Below the pieces are notes generated by a model that was given only the letters and a program-made list of their open reading frames with translations, was not told the origin of the DNA and made no database searches. 12,981 nucleotides of DNA, from the NCBI GenBank assembly GCA_002451085.1, contig DKBE01000065.1:3916-16896 (forward strand), read 5' to 3'. This document shows positions 1 through 5,748 of the stretch, piece after piece (the stretch's first letter is position 1; each line of letters begins with the position of its first letter). The position numbers were made by a program, and so were the translations under genes. Source of the DNA: Proteobacteria bacterium UBA6908. Lineage in GTDB: Bacteria > Pseudomonadota > Gammaproteobacteria > Acidiferrobacterales > UBA6901.

Positions 1-26
1 GGGTTCGAATCCCTCTCTCTCCGCCA
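1..26 (+). tRNA. tRNA-Ser, 3' end only (partial)
   Basis: The window opens inside a tRNA. Visible are the T loop TTCGAAT, the 3' half of the T stem (11-15), the 3' half of the acceptor stem TCTCTCC (16-22), a G discriminator (23) and an encoded CCA (24-26). The matching 5' acceptor would read GGAGAGA. A G discriminator before CCA and a GGA/GGT-type acceptor are typical of bacterial serine tRNAs, so serine is the likely identity. The anticodon and variable arm lie outside the window, so the isoacceptor cannot be given. Confidence 0.75.
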
Positions 27-41
27 TATCCCCCATTTTCC

Positions 42-71
42 TTGACAGGCCGCGCACCGGCTTCGCATAAT
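42..71 (+). promoter_or_regulatory. Sigma-70 promoter of tRNA-Arg
   Basis: A perfect -35 box TTGACA (42-47) is followed after 18 bp by a -10 box CATAAT (66-71, five of six consensus bases). Transcription should begin near 78, giving a leader of about 16 nt before the tRNA. The bases just after the -10 box (72-79) are all G or C. A GC-rich discriminator is a known mark of stable-RNA promoters under stringent (ppGpp) control. The tRNA-Arg therefore probably has its own promoter, independent of the upstream tRNA-Ser. Confidence 0.75.
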
Positions 72-79
72 GCGCGGCC
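48..79. repeat. Perfect 9-bp inverted repeat around the tRNA promoter -10 box
   Basis: GGCCGCGCA (48-56) is the exact reverse complement of TGCGCGGCC (71-79), with a 14-nt loop. The left arm starts right after the -35 box, and the loop holds all but the last base of the -10 box. In RNA from the upstream tRNA-Ser this would fold into a very GC-rich hairpin 22 nt after the CCA end, followed by TTGCTGTT. It could therefore stop or process that transcript. Dual use as terminator and promoter is my inference. Confidence 0.6.
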
Positions 80-93
80 TTGCTGTTCCATCC

Positions 94-170
94 GCGCCCG
101 TAGCTCAGCTGGATAGAGTACCTGGCTACGAACCAGGCGGTCGGGAGTTCGAATCTCTCCGGGCGCGCCA
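94..170 (+). tRNA. tRNA-Arg, anticodon ACG
   Basis: A complete 77-nt tRNA with encoded CCA. The acceptor stem pairs GCGCCCG (94-100) with CGGGCGC (160-166), followed by discriminator G (167) and CCA (168-170). The anticodon arm is CCTGG-CTACGAA-CCAGG, giving anticodon ACG. The D arm AGCTCAGCTGGATAGAGT and T loop TTCGAAT are canonical and closely match E. coli tRNA-Arg(ACG). The wobble A should be deaminated to inosine by TadA so that one tRNA reads CGU, CGC and CGA. Its C32-containing loop is also the type of site that TrmJ, encoded in this window, can methylate. Confidence 0.97.
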
Positions 171-177
171 TTCAAAA

Positions 178-205
178 GACAAAGCCCGCTTTCGCGGGCT
201 TTGTC
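178..205. terminator. Hairpin terminator shared by tRNA-Arg and the minus-strand genes
   Basis: A perfect 12-bp stem: GACAAAGCCCGC (178-189) pairs with GCGGGCTTTGTC (194-205) around a TTTC loop. It starts 7 nt after the tRNA CCA end. It also lies 30 nt beyond the stop codon of the convergent minus-strand gene that ends at 235. The stem has A residues on its left side and T residues on its right, so it offers a short U stretch in either direction. It is probably bidirectional. No long T run follows it. Confidence 0.8.
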
Positions 206-234
206 GTCTCTGCTCACCTGTTTATCAGCGCTTA

Positions 235-453
235 TCAGTCGTCACCGTCAGTCTTGGCGTTGCGCAGGTCCGTCAGCAGCAGCTGCGCCTTCTTGGGATC
301 TTCGGCGAAGATCATTCTAATGATGTCGTGGTTGTCGGCCGGTTTTTCGGCACGCAGGCGACGCGCCATGGTCTTGGCTTCCTGAAACTTCTCGAAGGTT
401 TCAATGAGTGTCAGTCGGCGTTCGGGCGAGATGCGGTAAAGAAAATAGGGCAT
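235..453 (-). CDS. Small conserved protein of unknown function, downstream of hslO
   Basis: A 72-residue protein starting MPYFLYRISPERRLTLIE, with an acidic C-terminus ending DGDD. It shows no signal peptide, membrane segment or cysteine, so a soluble cytoplasmic protein is likely. The pattern (an N-terminal beta strand, then a charged helical part with AKTMARRLRAE, then an IIRMIFAEDPKKA segment) looks like a short protein family I have seen in other gammaproteobacteria, for which I know no function. It begins 28 nt after the hslO stop on the same strand and has only a weak ribosome-binding site, so coupling to hslO translation is plausible. A shared terminator hairpin lies just beyond it. 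Antisense frames here are shadows. Confidence 0.75.
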   Translation of the reverse strand: MPYFLYRISPERRLTLIETFEKFQEAKTMARRLRAEKPADNHDIIRMIFAEDPKKAQLLLTDLRNAKTDGDD

Positions 454-481
454 GGTCGGGATCGCTCAGTTGTCTGAGTTG

Positions 482-1357
482 TTAATGGCGTGTCGGCGAG
501 GCCGGGCGGCTGGATTCGGCGGCAAACAATTGCTCGGCATCAACCTTGTCGAAGGTGTAATGCTGATTGCAGAACTCGCAGTCTACATCGATGGCGCCGC
601 GCTCTTCCAGAATGGACTGAATTTCATTGTAGCCGAGCAGGCGCAGGGCGTTGGCGACACGCTCGCGCGTGCAGCCGCAGTGGAATTGCACCGGCTGGCT
701 CTCGAACAGGCGAATGTCTTCTTCGTGGTACAGGCGGTGGATAATCTCACCGGCGGGCAGGGCCAGCAGCTCGTCGCGACGGAGTGTGGCGCCGAGCTGG
801 ATGGCACGGTCCCACAGATCGTGGTCTTCGTCGGTCTTGCCGGGCATTTTTTGCAGAAGCATGCCAGCAGCCTGCCGGGTATCGGCGGCCAGCCACAGGC
901 GGCTGTCGAGCTGTTCAGAGCGGGTCAGATAGTTTTCCAGTGCGGCGGCGACCGTATCGCCTTCAAGTTCGACGATGCCCTGGTAGCGTTGGGCCTTGCC
1001 TTTCGGGTCAATGGTGATGACAAAGCGGCCATCTCCCACCAGCTCCGGGAAGGAGGACGGCTGCGGGTCGCCGGTCCACTGTGCCATACCGCGCAGGGTA
1101 TGTTGGCTGGTGGACTCGACCACCAGCAAGCTGACCGGACCGCGGCCCTGGATCTGCAGAATCAGTGATCCGTCAAACTTCAGAATATTGGAGAGCAGGG
1201 CGGCGGCAGCCATGAGTTCGCCAAGCAGATCGCGGACAGGTGGCGGGTAGTCATGGCGATCGAGCACGGCCTGCCACGCGGTGTCGAGGTGCACCAGCTC
1301 GCCACGGATGGCGGCATGCTCAAACAGGAATCGTTGCAGGCTGTCCGGTGCTTTCAC
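482..1357 (-). CDS. hslO: Hsp33, redox-activated chaperone holdase
   Basis: Hsp33 is a cytoplasmic holdase that binds unfolding proteins under combined oxidative and heat stress. In the reduced state four cysteines hold zinc. Oxidation to two disulfides unfolds the C-terminus and switches the chaperone on. All four cysteines are present as CxC (C227, C229 in FHCGCTRERV) and CxxC (C260, C263 in DCEFCNQHY). The N-terminal fold is clear from SLQRFLFEHAAIRGELV, LLSNILKFDG and LEGDTVAAALENYLTRSEQL. I start at GTG 1357, giving 291 residues, one short of E. coli Hsp33. A longer in-frame start at 1447 adds 30 residues with no family similarity. The Shine-Dalgarno sequence is weak. The gene follows the GGDEF-EAL gene by 95 bp on the same strand. 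I see no convincing heat-shock promoter in that gap. Confidence 0.96.
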   Translation of the reverse strand: MKAPDSLQRFLFEHAAIRGELVHLDTAWQAVLDRHDYPPPVRDLLGELMAAAALLSNILKFDGSLILQIQGRGPVSLLVVESTSQHTLRGMAQWTGDPQPSSFPELVGDGRFVITIDPKGKAQRYQGIVELEGDTVAAALENYLTRSEQLDSRLWLAADTRQAAGMLLQKMPGKTDEDHDLWDRAIQLGATLRRDELLALPAGEIIHRLYHEEDIRLFESQPVQFHCGCTRERVANALRLLGYNEIQSILEERGAIDVDCEFCNQHYTFDKVDAEQLFAAESSRPASPTRH

Positions 1358-1452
1358 ACCGATATTATGACACAGCTCGGTACCACAATTTATTTGCCGT
1401 GCAAGTGGCGCCATGCTCCCTGCGGTCAGGGCAGGATAGAGCACCAATGGTA

Positions 1453-4449
1453 TTACGCTGGTCGCAGTTTGACGACCTTGCCGGACGACGTGGGGTCGGC
1501 ATCCTGCTCGGTGCTACCGAGCAGATTCGGGCGGGCCATATGGAAACCCTGTGCATAGTCCACACCGATCTCGCGCAGGAGTATCAGGCTGTCTTCACCT
1601 TCAACAAATTCAGCGATAGTTTCCTTGCCCAGAGCGTGGGCGATGTCGTTCATGGCCCGCACCATGGCCTGATCAACCGGATTGGACCCAAGGTTGCGCA
1701 CAAACCGGCCGTCGATTTTCACGATATCCACGGGCAAGTCGCGCAGGTAGGCGAACGACGACATGCCGGAGCCGAAATCGTCGAGCGCTGTTTTGCAGCC
1801 GATGGACTTCAAGCGAGCGAGAAACGCTTCCGCCGTCAGCATGTCTGCAATGGCCGTGGTTTCAGTGACTTCGAAGATCAGTGCCGCCGGATCGAGTTTC
1901 TGCCGGCCCAGTTCGGTAACGATCAGTTCGGCCACATCCGGCTGCGACAGAGTTTGTCCGGACAGGTTGATCGTGTATCGCAGTTCCGGCACGAACTGGC
2001 GACGTACGGCCAATTGGCGGATGGTGTTGATGATGACCCACCGATCAATGTCGGCCGACAGGCCGAAGCGGTCGGCACTGGGTAGAAAACCGTCCGGCAT
2101 CACGATGTTGTCGCGCTCGTCGCGCAGACGTACCAGAATCTCGTGAATCATGGCCTTGCCCGACTGGAGGTGGATGATCGGTTGACTGGCCAGTATGAAC
2201 CGGTTGTCGCGGATGGCGTCCTTGATGCGACGTGACCAGCCCATATCAATCGACATGGCGGCGACGTTGATCTCATCTTCTTTTTCGAAGACATGAATAC
2301 GGTTGCGGCCGCCCAGCTTGGCCAGGTGGCAGGCAAAGTCGGCATGCGACAGCGCCTCATGGGAGGAGCGGGTTTCTTCATTGATCGTGGCGGCACCAAT
2401 CGAACAACCAATGTTGACCACCTCGCCATCGTGGCGGAAATGATATTCGTCCAGGGCCTTGCGGAACGATTCGGCGATGGAGCGCGCTTCGTCGGCACGG
2501 GTGCCGTAGAGGAGCATGGTGAATTCATCACCGCCGAGCCGGGCTACCAGATCACCGCGGCGTGCGCGACGGTTCAGCAACTGGCTGACTTCGACCAGCA
2601 GGCGATCGCCGGCCAGGTGTCCGAGGGTATCGTTCACATACTTGAAATTGTCCAGATCGATATACAGTAGTGTGCAGAGCTGTTGTTGGCGCCGGGCCCG
2701 CTCCACGACGCGCTCGAGTTCAGCCATGAAGTAGCTACGGTTGTAGAGATTGGTCAGGTCATCGTGTTCGGCCAGTGTCCGCAGGTGTTCCAGCATGGCC
2801 TTGCGCTCGCTGATATCTTCCACCAGTGCTGTGTAGTAACTCTGGTTGTCCAGTTGCATGGTGCCAAGCTTGATGGCCATGGGAAATGGCTGCTGGCGAC
2901 GCAGCGCGATCAACTCGCCTTCCTGACCAATGAGCGGGCTGAATTGGCGATTAAGGAAATGATTCAGGTAGGGGTGATCGAGCGGGTCGTCCTTCGATAC
3001 GATGAATCTTGTGATGTTTTCCCCGATGGCTTCGTCGCCGTTCCAGCCAAACAACCGCTTGGCGGCGGCATTGCAACTTTCTATAGTGCCGTCTGCATCG
3101 AAGGTCACGATACCTTCCGCGGTATTCTCGAGGATGGTCTGCAGCCGTTGCTGGCGCGAATGTACTTGTGCGCGCATGTGCTTGAAGGCATCGATCAGCT
3201 CGCGCGTTTCGATGGTGGAGGTCTGAGGCAGTGCAATCGACTCCTGGCCGCTGGCTTCGGCCTTGAGGCCGGCGGCAACCCGTGCAATGGGGCGGCGTAC
3301 AAGATGTTCAAAAAACAGGAAGCCGGCGATGGTGAGGACGATGGTAATCAGTGAAATGACCCACAGCGATTGCGAGAGCCCGCTGGCCACGCCGGTGAGT
3401 GAGGCCATGTCGTCTGCCGAAGCGCTGTCGAGCTCGCCACGCAAGGCGTCCAGCTCAACCCAGATGCGGGAAAATAGTGGGCGAATCGTGTCACGCAGCA
3501 GCGGGACATCGGCCCGCCAGCGCTCTGAGGAGTAAATCGTTCGCGCCGTTTGATAGGCCTCAAACCAGGCGCGGCTGATGGTACGCATGCGCGACAGGGA
3601 TTCACTCTGCTGGAACTCGAGCACCTGCCGTTTTTCCAGCGCTGTCAGTGTCGACAAGTGGTGGGTGACTTTCTCGTGGTAGAACAGTACCTGGGAATGT
3701 TGCAGCTTCATGCCTTCTTCCGGATCTCCTGGAAAGATGCCGAAGCGGTTGGCCAGAAAGATCCGGTAGGCATTGATCATTTGCACCCAGGCGTACCGCG
3801 CTTCGGAGAACAGATACTGCGCTTCTCGCTGCAGCGGATTTTCACTGGCATCATGGGCCTCGTCGATGGCCAGGGCTGCCAGCGTTGTAAATTCGACGTT
3901 GATTGGCAGCATCCGCTCAAGCATGTGCCGCATGGCCGGGAACAGTTTCTCGGCATCGGCACGAATATCCATCAGCGTGCTGCTCTCGCGGCCGAGGTCG
4001 GACATCTGGCGGGTGAGTTCACGGATTCTTTCCTGCAGGTGTGGGTTGCGCTGCACCCACGCGGTGTTTTGCAGGATATTGGCGTCGACCAGCAAATGTT
4101 CGAGTGCGGCGAGTGTTTCTTTGCTCTGCGGTTTTCCCGGCGCCAACAGAAAGCCCTGCAAGGTACTTTCGGTCAGCCAGATATCATTGTTGAGATCGTT
4201 GAGAATACGGTGGACCTGATCGCGTTCACCGGTGTTCACCGTGCTCTGGTGGGCGGCCTGATTGACCACGACCTGCGCGGCCCAGCCGGCGATCAGCACG
4301 ATGGAAATAAACAAGCCGACCGACAGCAAATAGCGGCCCCGGATGCTGTTGAATCCCAGCATCTGCAGCAACCTTGCGATGAATTTTCTCGATTTCCGGT
4401 CCGGAGAAGTGGCCGGTGTTCCCTGAATGTCCGGGATGGGGGTGGGCAC
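1453..4449 (-). CDS. Membrane PAS-GGDEF-EAL protein, cyclic di-GMP turnover
   Basis: A 998-residue inner-membrane signalling protein. Order: transmembrane helix about 40-62; helical periplasmic sensor about 63-360, rich in charged heptad-like stretches; transmembrane helix about 361-383; HAMP-like linker to about 430; PAS domain about 433-548; GGDEF domain about 555-720; EAL domain about 742-975. The cyclase motif GGDEF (639-643) is intact and has an inhibitory RxxD site (R630-D633) exactly five residues before it. The phosphodiesterase domain reads EIL instead of EAL (770-772), but the acidic and basic residues expected for metal binding and catalysis are visible: E770, N828, E860, D890-D891, K911, E947. 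It may therefore make, degrade or switch between both. The GTG start at 4449 is uncertain. The best Shine-Dalgarno, AGAGGA, lies 17 nt upstream; ATG at 4362 is an alternative that keeps both membrane helices. I do not recognise a specific named homologue. Confidence 0.93.
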   Translation of the reverse strand: MPTPIPDIQGTPATSPDRKSRKFIARLLQMLGFNSIRGRYLLSVGLFISIVLIAGWAAQVVVNQAAHQSTVNTGERDQVHRILNDLNNDIWLTESTLQGFLLAPGKPQSKETLAALEHLLVDANILQNTAWVQRNPHLQERIRELTRQMSDLGRESSTLMDIRADAEKLFPAMRHMLERMLPINVEFTTLAALAIDEAHDASENPLQREAQYLFSEARYAWVQMINAYRIFLANRFGIFPGDPEEGMKLQHSQVLFYHEKVTHHLSTLTALEKRQVLEFQQSESLSRMRTISRAWFEAYQTARTIYSSERWRADVPLLRDTIRPLFSRIWVELDALRGELDSASADDMASLTGVASGLSQSLWVISLITIVLTIAGFLFFEHLVRRPIARVAAGLKAEASGQESIALPQTSTIETRELIDAFKHMRAQVHSRQQRLQTILENTAEGIVTFDADGTIESCNAAAKRLFGWNGDEAIGENITRFIVSKDDPLDHPYLNHFLNRQFSPLIGQEGELIALRRQQPFPMAIKLGTMQLDNQSYYTALVEDISERKAMLEHLRTLAEHDDLTNLYNRSYFMAELERVVERARRQQQLCTLLYIDLDNFKYVNDTLGHLAGDRLLVEVSQLLNRRARRGDLVARLGGDEFTMLLYGTRADEARSIAESFRKALDEYHFRHDGEVVNIGCSIGAATINEETRSSHEALSHADFACHLAKLGGRNRIHVFEKEDEINVAAMSIDMGWSRRIKDAIRDNRFILASQPIIHLQSGKAMIHEILVRLRDERDNIVMPDGFLPSADRFGLSADIDRWVIINTIRQLAVRRQFVPELRYTINLSGQTLSQPDVAELIVTELGRQKLDPAALIFEVTETTAIADMLTAEAFLARLKSIGCKTALDDFGSGMSSFAYLRDLPVDIVKIDGRFVRNLGSNPVDQAMVRAMNDIAHALGKETIAEFVEGEDSLILLREIGVDYAQGFHMARPNLLGSTEQDADPTSSGKVVKLRPA

Positions 4450-4487
4450 GACTTTTTGAGATGGTTTCCTCTTTATAGTGTTCTTTA

Positions 4488-4496
4488 ACTATAGCA
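4488..4496 (-). promoter_or_regulatory. Possible extended -10 promoter for the GGDEF-EAL gene
   Basis: Read on the minus strand, this is TGCTATAGT: an extended TGn motif followed by TATAGT, which matches five of six -10 bases. Transcription would start near 4481, about 32 nt before the GTG start. No good -35 box lies at 16-18 bp, which extended -10 promoters can tolerate or which may mean an activator is needed. The DNA upstream is unusually AT-rich. Confidence 0.4.
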
Positions 4497-4527
4497 GTTA
4501 CACAGACCAAAACAGTATTGAAACAGC

Positions 4528-4550
4528 AATACATATATCTTGTATGTATT
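4528..4550. repeat. AT-rich palindrome upstream of the GGDEF-EAL gene
   Basis: AATACATA (4528-4535) and TATGTATT (4543-4550) form a perfect 8-bp inverted repeat with a 7-bp spacer. The centre is about 58 bp upstream of the predicted start of the minus-strand GGDEF-EAL transcript, a usual place for an activator site. The surrounding 60 bp (4501-4560) contain only 16 G or C, far below the neighbouring genes. I do not recognise the binding protein. Confidence 0.5.
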
Positions 4551-4725
4551 TGTATTTATTGGTTAATATTTATAGATTGAAGCTGACTCACGAGCATGAA
4601 GGGGCAGTCTGTGTATTTTTATCGAACTCCTGTCTGGTCAACCGGGCTCACCAGCGCTTGGCGGGCCGTCTTGGCCGACTAAAGCGTTCTGATCCGTTGG
4701 AGTTGAGTGATATCCGGGGACCGTT

Positions 4726-4822
4726 CCGGTGAATGGATTCAGCGCTGTTCGCCCAGATGACCTGAGACACAGTGAACATGGTCCACCAGTGCCGGTTTTC
4801 GCGGAGGATGAGCATTCACCGG
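4726..4822. repeat. Perfect 10-bp inverted repeat enclosing 77 nt
   Basis: CCGGTGAATG (4726-4735) is the exact reverse complement of CATTCACCGG (4813-4822). The 77 nt between contain a weaker internal pair, TGTTC (4746-4750) with GAACA (4773-4777). Such an arrangement could be the closing stem of a folded RNA or a pair of distant protein sites. No function can be assigned, and there is no T run on either side to mark a transcript end. Confidence 0.45.
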
Positions 4823-4849
4823 CGTGATTGTGCAGTCCTGTCGAACTGC

Positions 4850-4911
4850 CGGCGCCGGACTGGGAGCTGCCGTGTACTGTGCAGCGCAGGATGTCCGGGG
4901 GTCCGGCGCTG
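4850..4911. repeat. Long GC-rich hairpin with a nested inner stem
   Basis: GCGCCGGAC (4852-4860) pairs perfectly with GTCCGGCGC (4901-4909). A G·T pair (4851/4910) and a C-G pair (4850/4911) extend it to 11 pairs. Inside, GCTGC (4866-4870) pairs with GCAGC (4881-4885) over a 10-nt loop. The element ends 87 bp before the dsbC start codon. It could be part of a small RNA, of a dsbC leader, or a processing hairpin. The sequence alone does not decide which, or which strand is transcribed. Confidence 0.5.
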
Positions 4912-4998
4912 CCGGCCGGCTATTATGCTGAAACCGCATGCAACGGTATCATGCTCGAATTATGTTAACGCGGTCTGACCGCCACCAGGAATCCATTT

Positions 4999-5748
4999 GT
5001 GAACATTCTCGCTCGGCTTGTCGTGCTTGTGCTTTTGCTGGTTCCCGTCATCCCGTTGTCGGTCCAGGCAGATGATGATCTGGCTGCCGTGCGCAAGCGG
5101 CTGGAGCAGAGGTTTACGGATCTCACCATCAGCGATCTTCGGGCGGCGCCAATTCCGGGGCTGTACGAACTGACGTTTGGCAGCCGCATTGTGCTGGTGA
5201 CCGGAGACGGCCGCTATCTGATCCAGGGCGATCTCATTGATCTTGAGTCCCGCCGTAATCTTACTCAGGAGCAACATTCCAAGCTGATCCTGAAGTCGAT
5301 CGAGGCCATCGGCGAGAAAAACATGGTGGTGATCGGACCGGCCAATGCCAAGCGCACCATCACCGTGTTTACCGACGTGGATTGTCCATACTGCGCTCGA
5401 CTGCATCAGGAAGTGCCGAAACTGAACAAGGCCGGCGTCAAGGTGCGTTACCTGTTGTATCCGCGCGCCGGCAAGGGTTCCGAGACATACAAAAAGTCGG
5501 TGTCGGTGTGGTGTGCCAAGGATCGCATCAAGGCCCTTGGAGCAGCCAAGTCCGGTGGCAAGATCGAGCCCAGGACCTGCGCGAATCCTGTCGATGAGCA
5601 TCTCAAGCTTGGGGCTGAAGTCGGTGTCGAGGGCACGCCGACGCTGGTCTTCGATGACGGCCGCATTGTTCCGGGGTTTGCACCGGCCGACAAATTGCTG
5701 GCCGCCCTGGGACTGGCCAATGGCGAGAAGACTGCCGCGCCGCAGTGA
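4999..5748 (+). CDS. dsbC: Periplasmic disulfide isomerase DsbC
   Basis: DsbC is a dimeric periplasmic protein that reshuffles wrong disulfide bonds in secreted proteins and is kept reduced by DsbD. The 249-residue product begins with a signal peptide (about 1-24, cleavage after SVQA). A dimerisation domain with ISDLRAAPIPGLYEL follows, then a thioredoxin domain with active site CPYC (C129, C132) and a cis-proline loop GTPT (P214). C172 (VWCAKDR) and C194 match the structural disulfide of E. coli DsbC, which DsbG lacks, so DsbC is preferred. The CPYC motif is nevertheless the DsbG form; E. coli DsbC has CGYC. The GTG start is supported by AGGA (4987-4990), 8 nt upstream. The last 29 nt overlap the next gene. 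Confidence 0.94.
   Translation: MNILARLVVLVLLLVPVIPLSVQADDDLAAVRKRLEQRFTDLTISDLRAAPIPGLYELTFGSRIVLVTGDGRYLIQGDLIDLESRRNLTQEQHSKLILKSIEAIGEKNMVVIGPANAKRTITVFTDVDCPYCARLHQEVPKLNKAGVKVRYLLYPRAGKGSETYKKSVSVWCAKDRIKALGAAKSGGKIEPRTCANPVDEHLKLGAEVGVEGTPTLVFDDGRIVPGFAPADKLLAALGLANGEKTAAPQ

Larger units (their letters stand above)
4562..4998. other. Non-coding part of the 549-bp divergent intergenic region
   Basis: No convincing gene lies between the GGDEF-EAL start (4449) and the dsbC start (4999). Short open frames on both strands lack a Shine-Dalgarno sequence and a protein-like composition. The part from 4562 to about 4630 is AT-rich and then turns GC-rich. It holds two long inverted repeats, listed separately (4726-4822 and 4850-4911). 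Close to dsbC, TATTAT (4921-4926) and TATCAT (4946-4951) could each be a -10 box, but neither has a good -35 box. The dsbC promoter is therefore not assigned. Confidence 0.5.

Noticed and set aside
452..1168. 238-residue open frame on the plus strand
   Set aside because: It lies wholly antisense to hslO, whose family motifs and zinc cysteines are beyond doubt. It shows no recognisable domain.
1358..1452. Heat-shock or housekeeping promoter for hslO
   Set aside because: CTTGCAC and CATAAT/TAATAT elements occur, but none is paired at a workable spacing, and the best -10 candidates would place the start at or beyond the GTG codon.
1240..2085. 281-residue plus-strand open frame across the hslO start and the EAL domain
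   Set aside because: It is antisense to well-supported coding sequence, has no good ribosome-binding site and no family resemblance. It is a by-product of GC-biased codons.
3550..4488. 312-residue plus-strand open frame
   Set aside because: It is antisense to the sensor region of the GGDEF-EAL gene, with many His, Gln and Cys and no domain pattern. The minus-strand gene explains this DNA.
4478..4732. 84-residue open frame in the AT-rich intergenic region, plus strand
   Set aside because: It starts at a GTG with no Shine-Dalgarno sequence. It runs from very AT-rich into GC-rich DNA without a protein-like pattern and crosses the likely promoter of the opposite gene.
4726..4911. Cyclic di-GMP riboswitch between the GGDEF-EAL gene and dsbC
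   Set aside because: I looked for the conserved GEMM-type core because of the neighbouring genes and did not find it on either strand. Only generic inverted repeats are present.
5513..5719. Upstream extension of the cyclase frame inside dsbC
   Set aside because: These 69 codons are a shadow of dsbC in another frame, rich in Ser, Arg and Pro. The sensor domain begins after ATG 5720.
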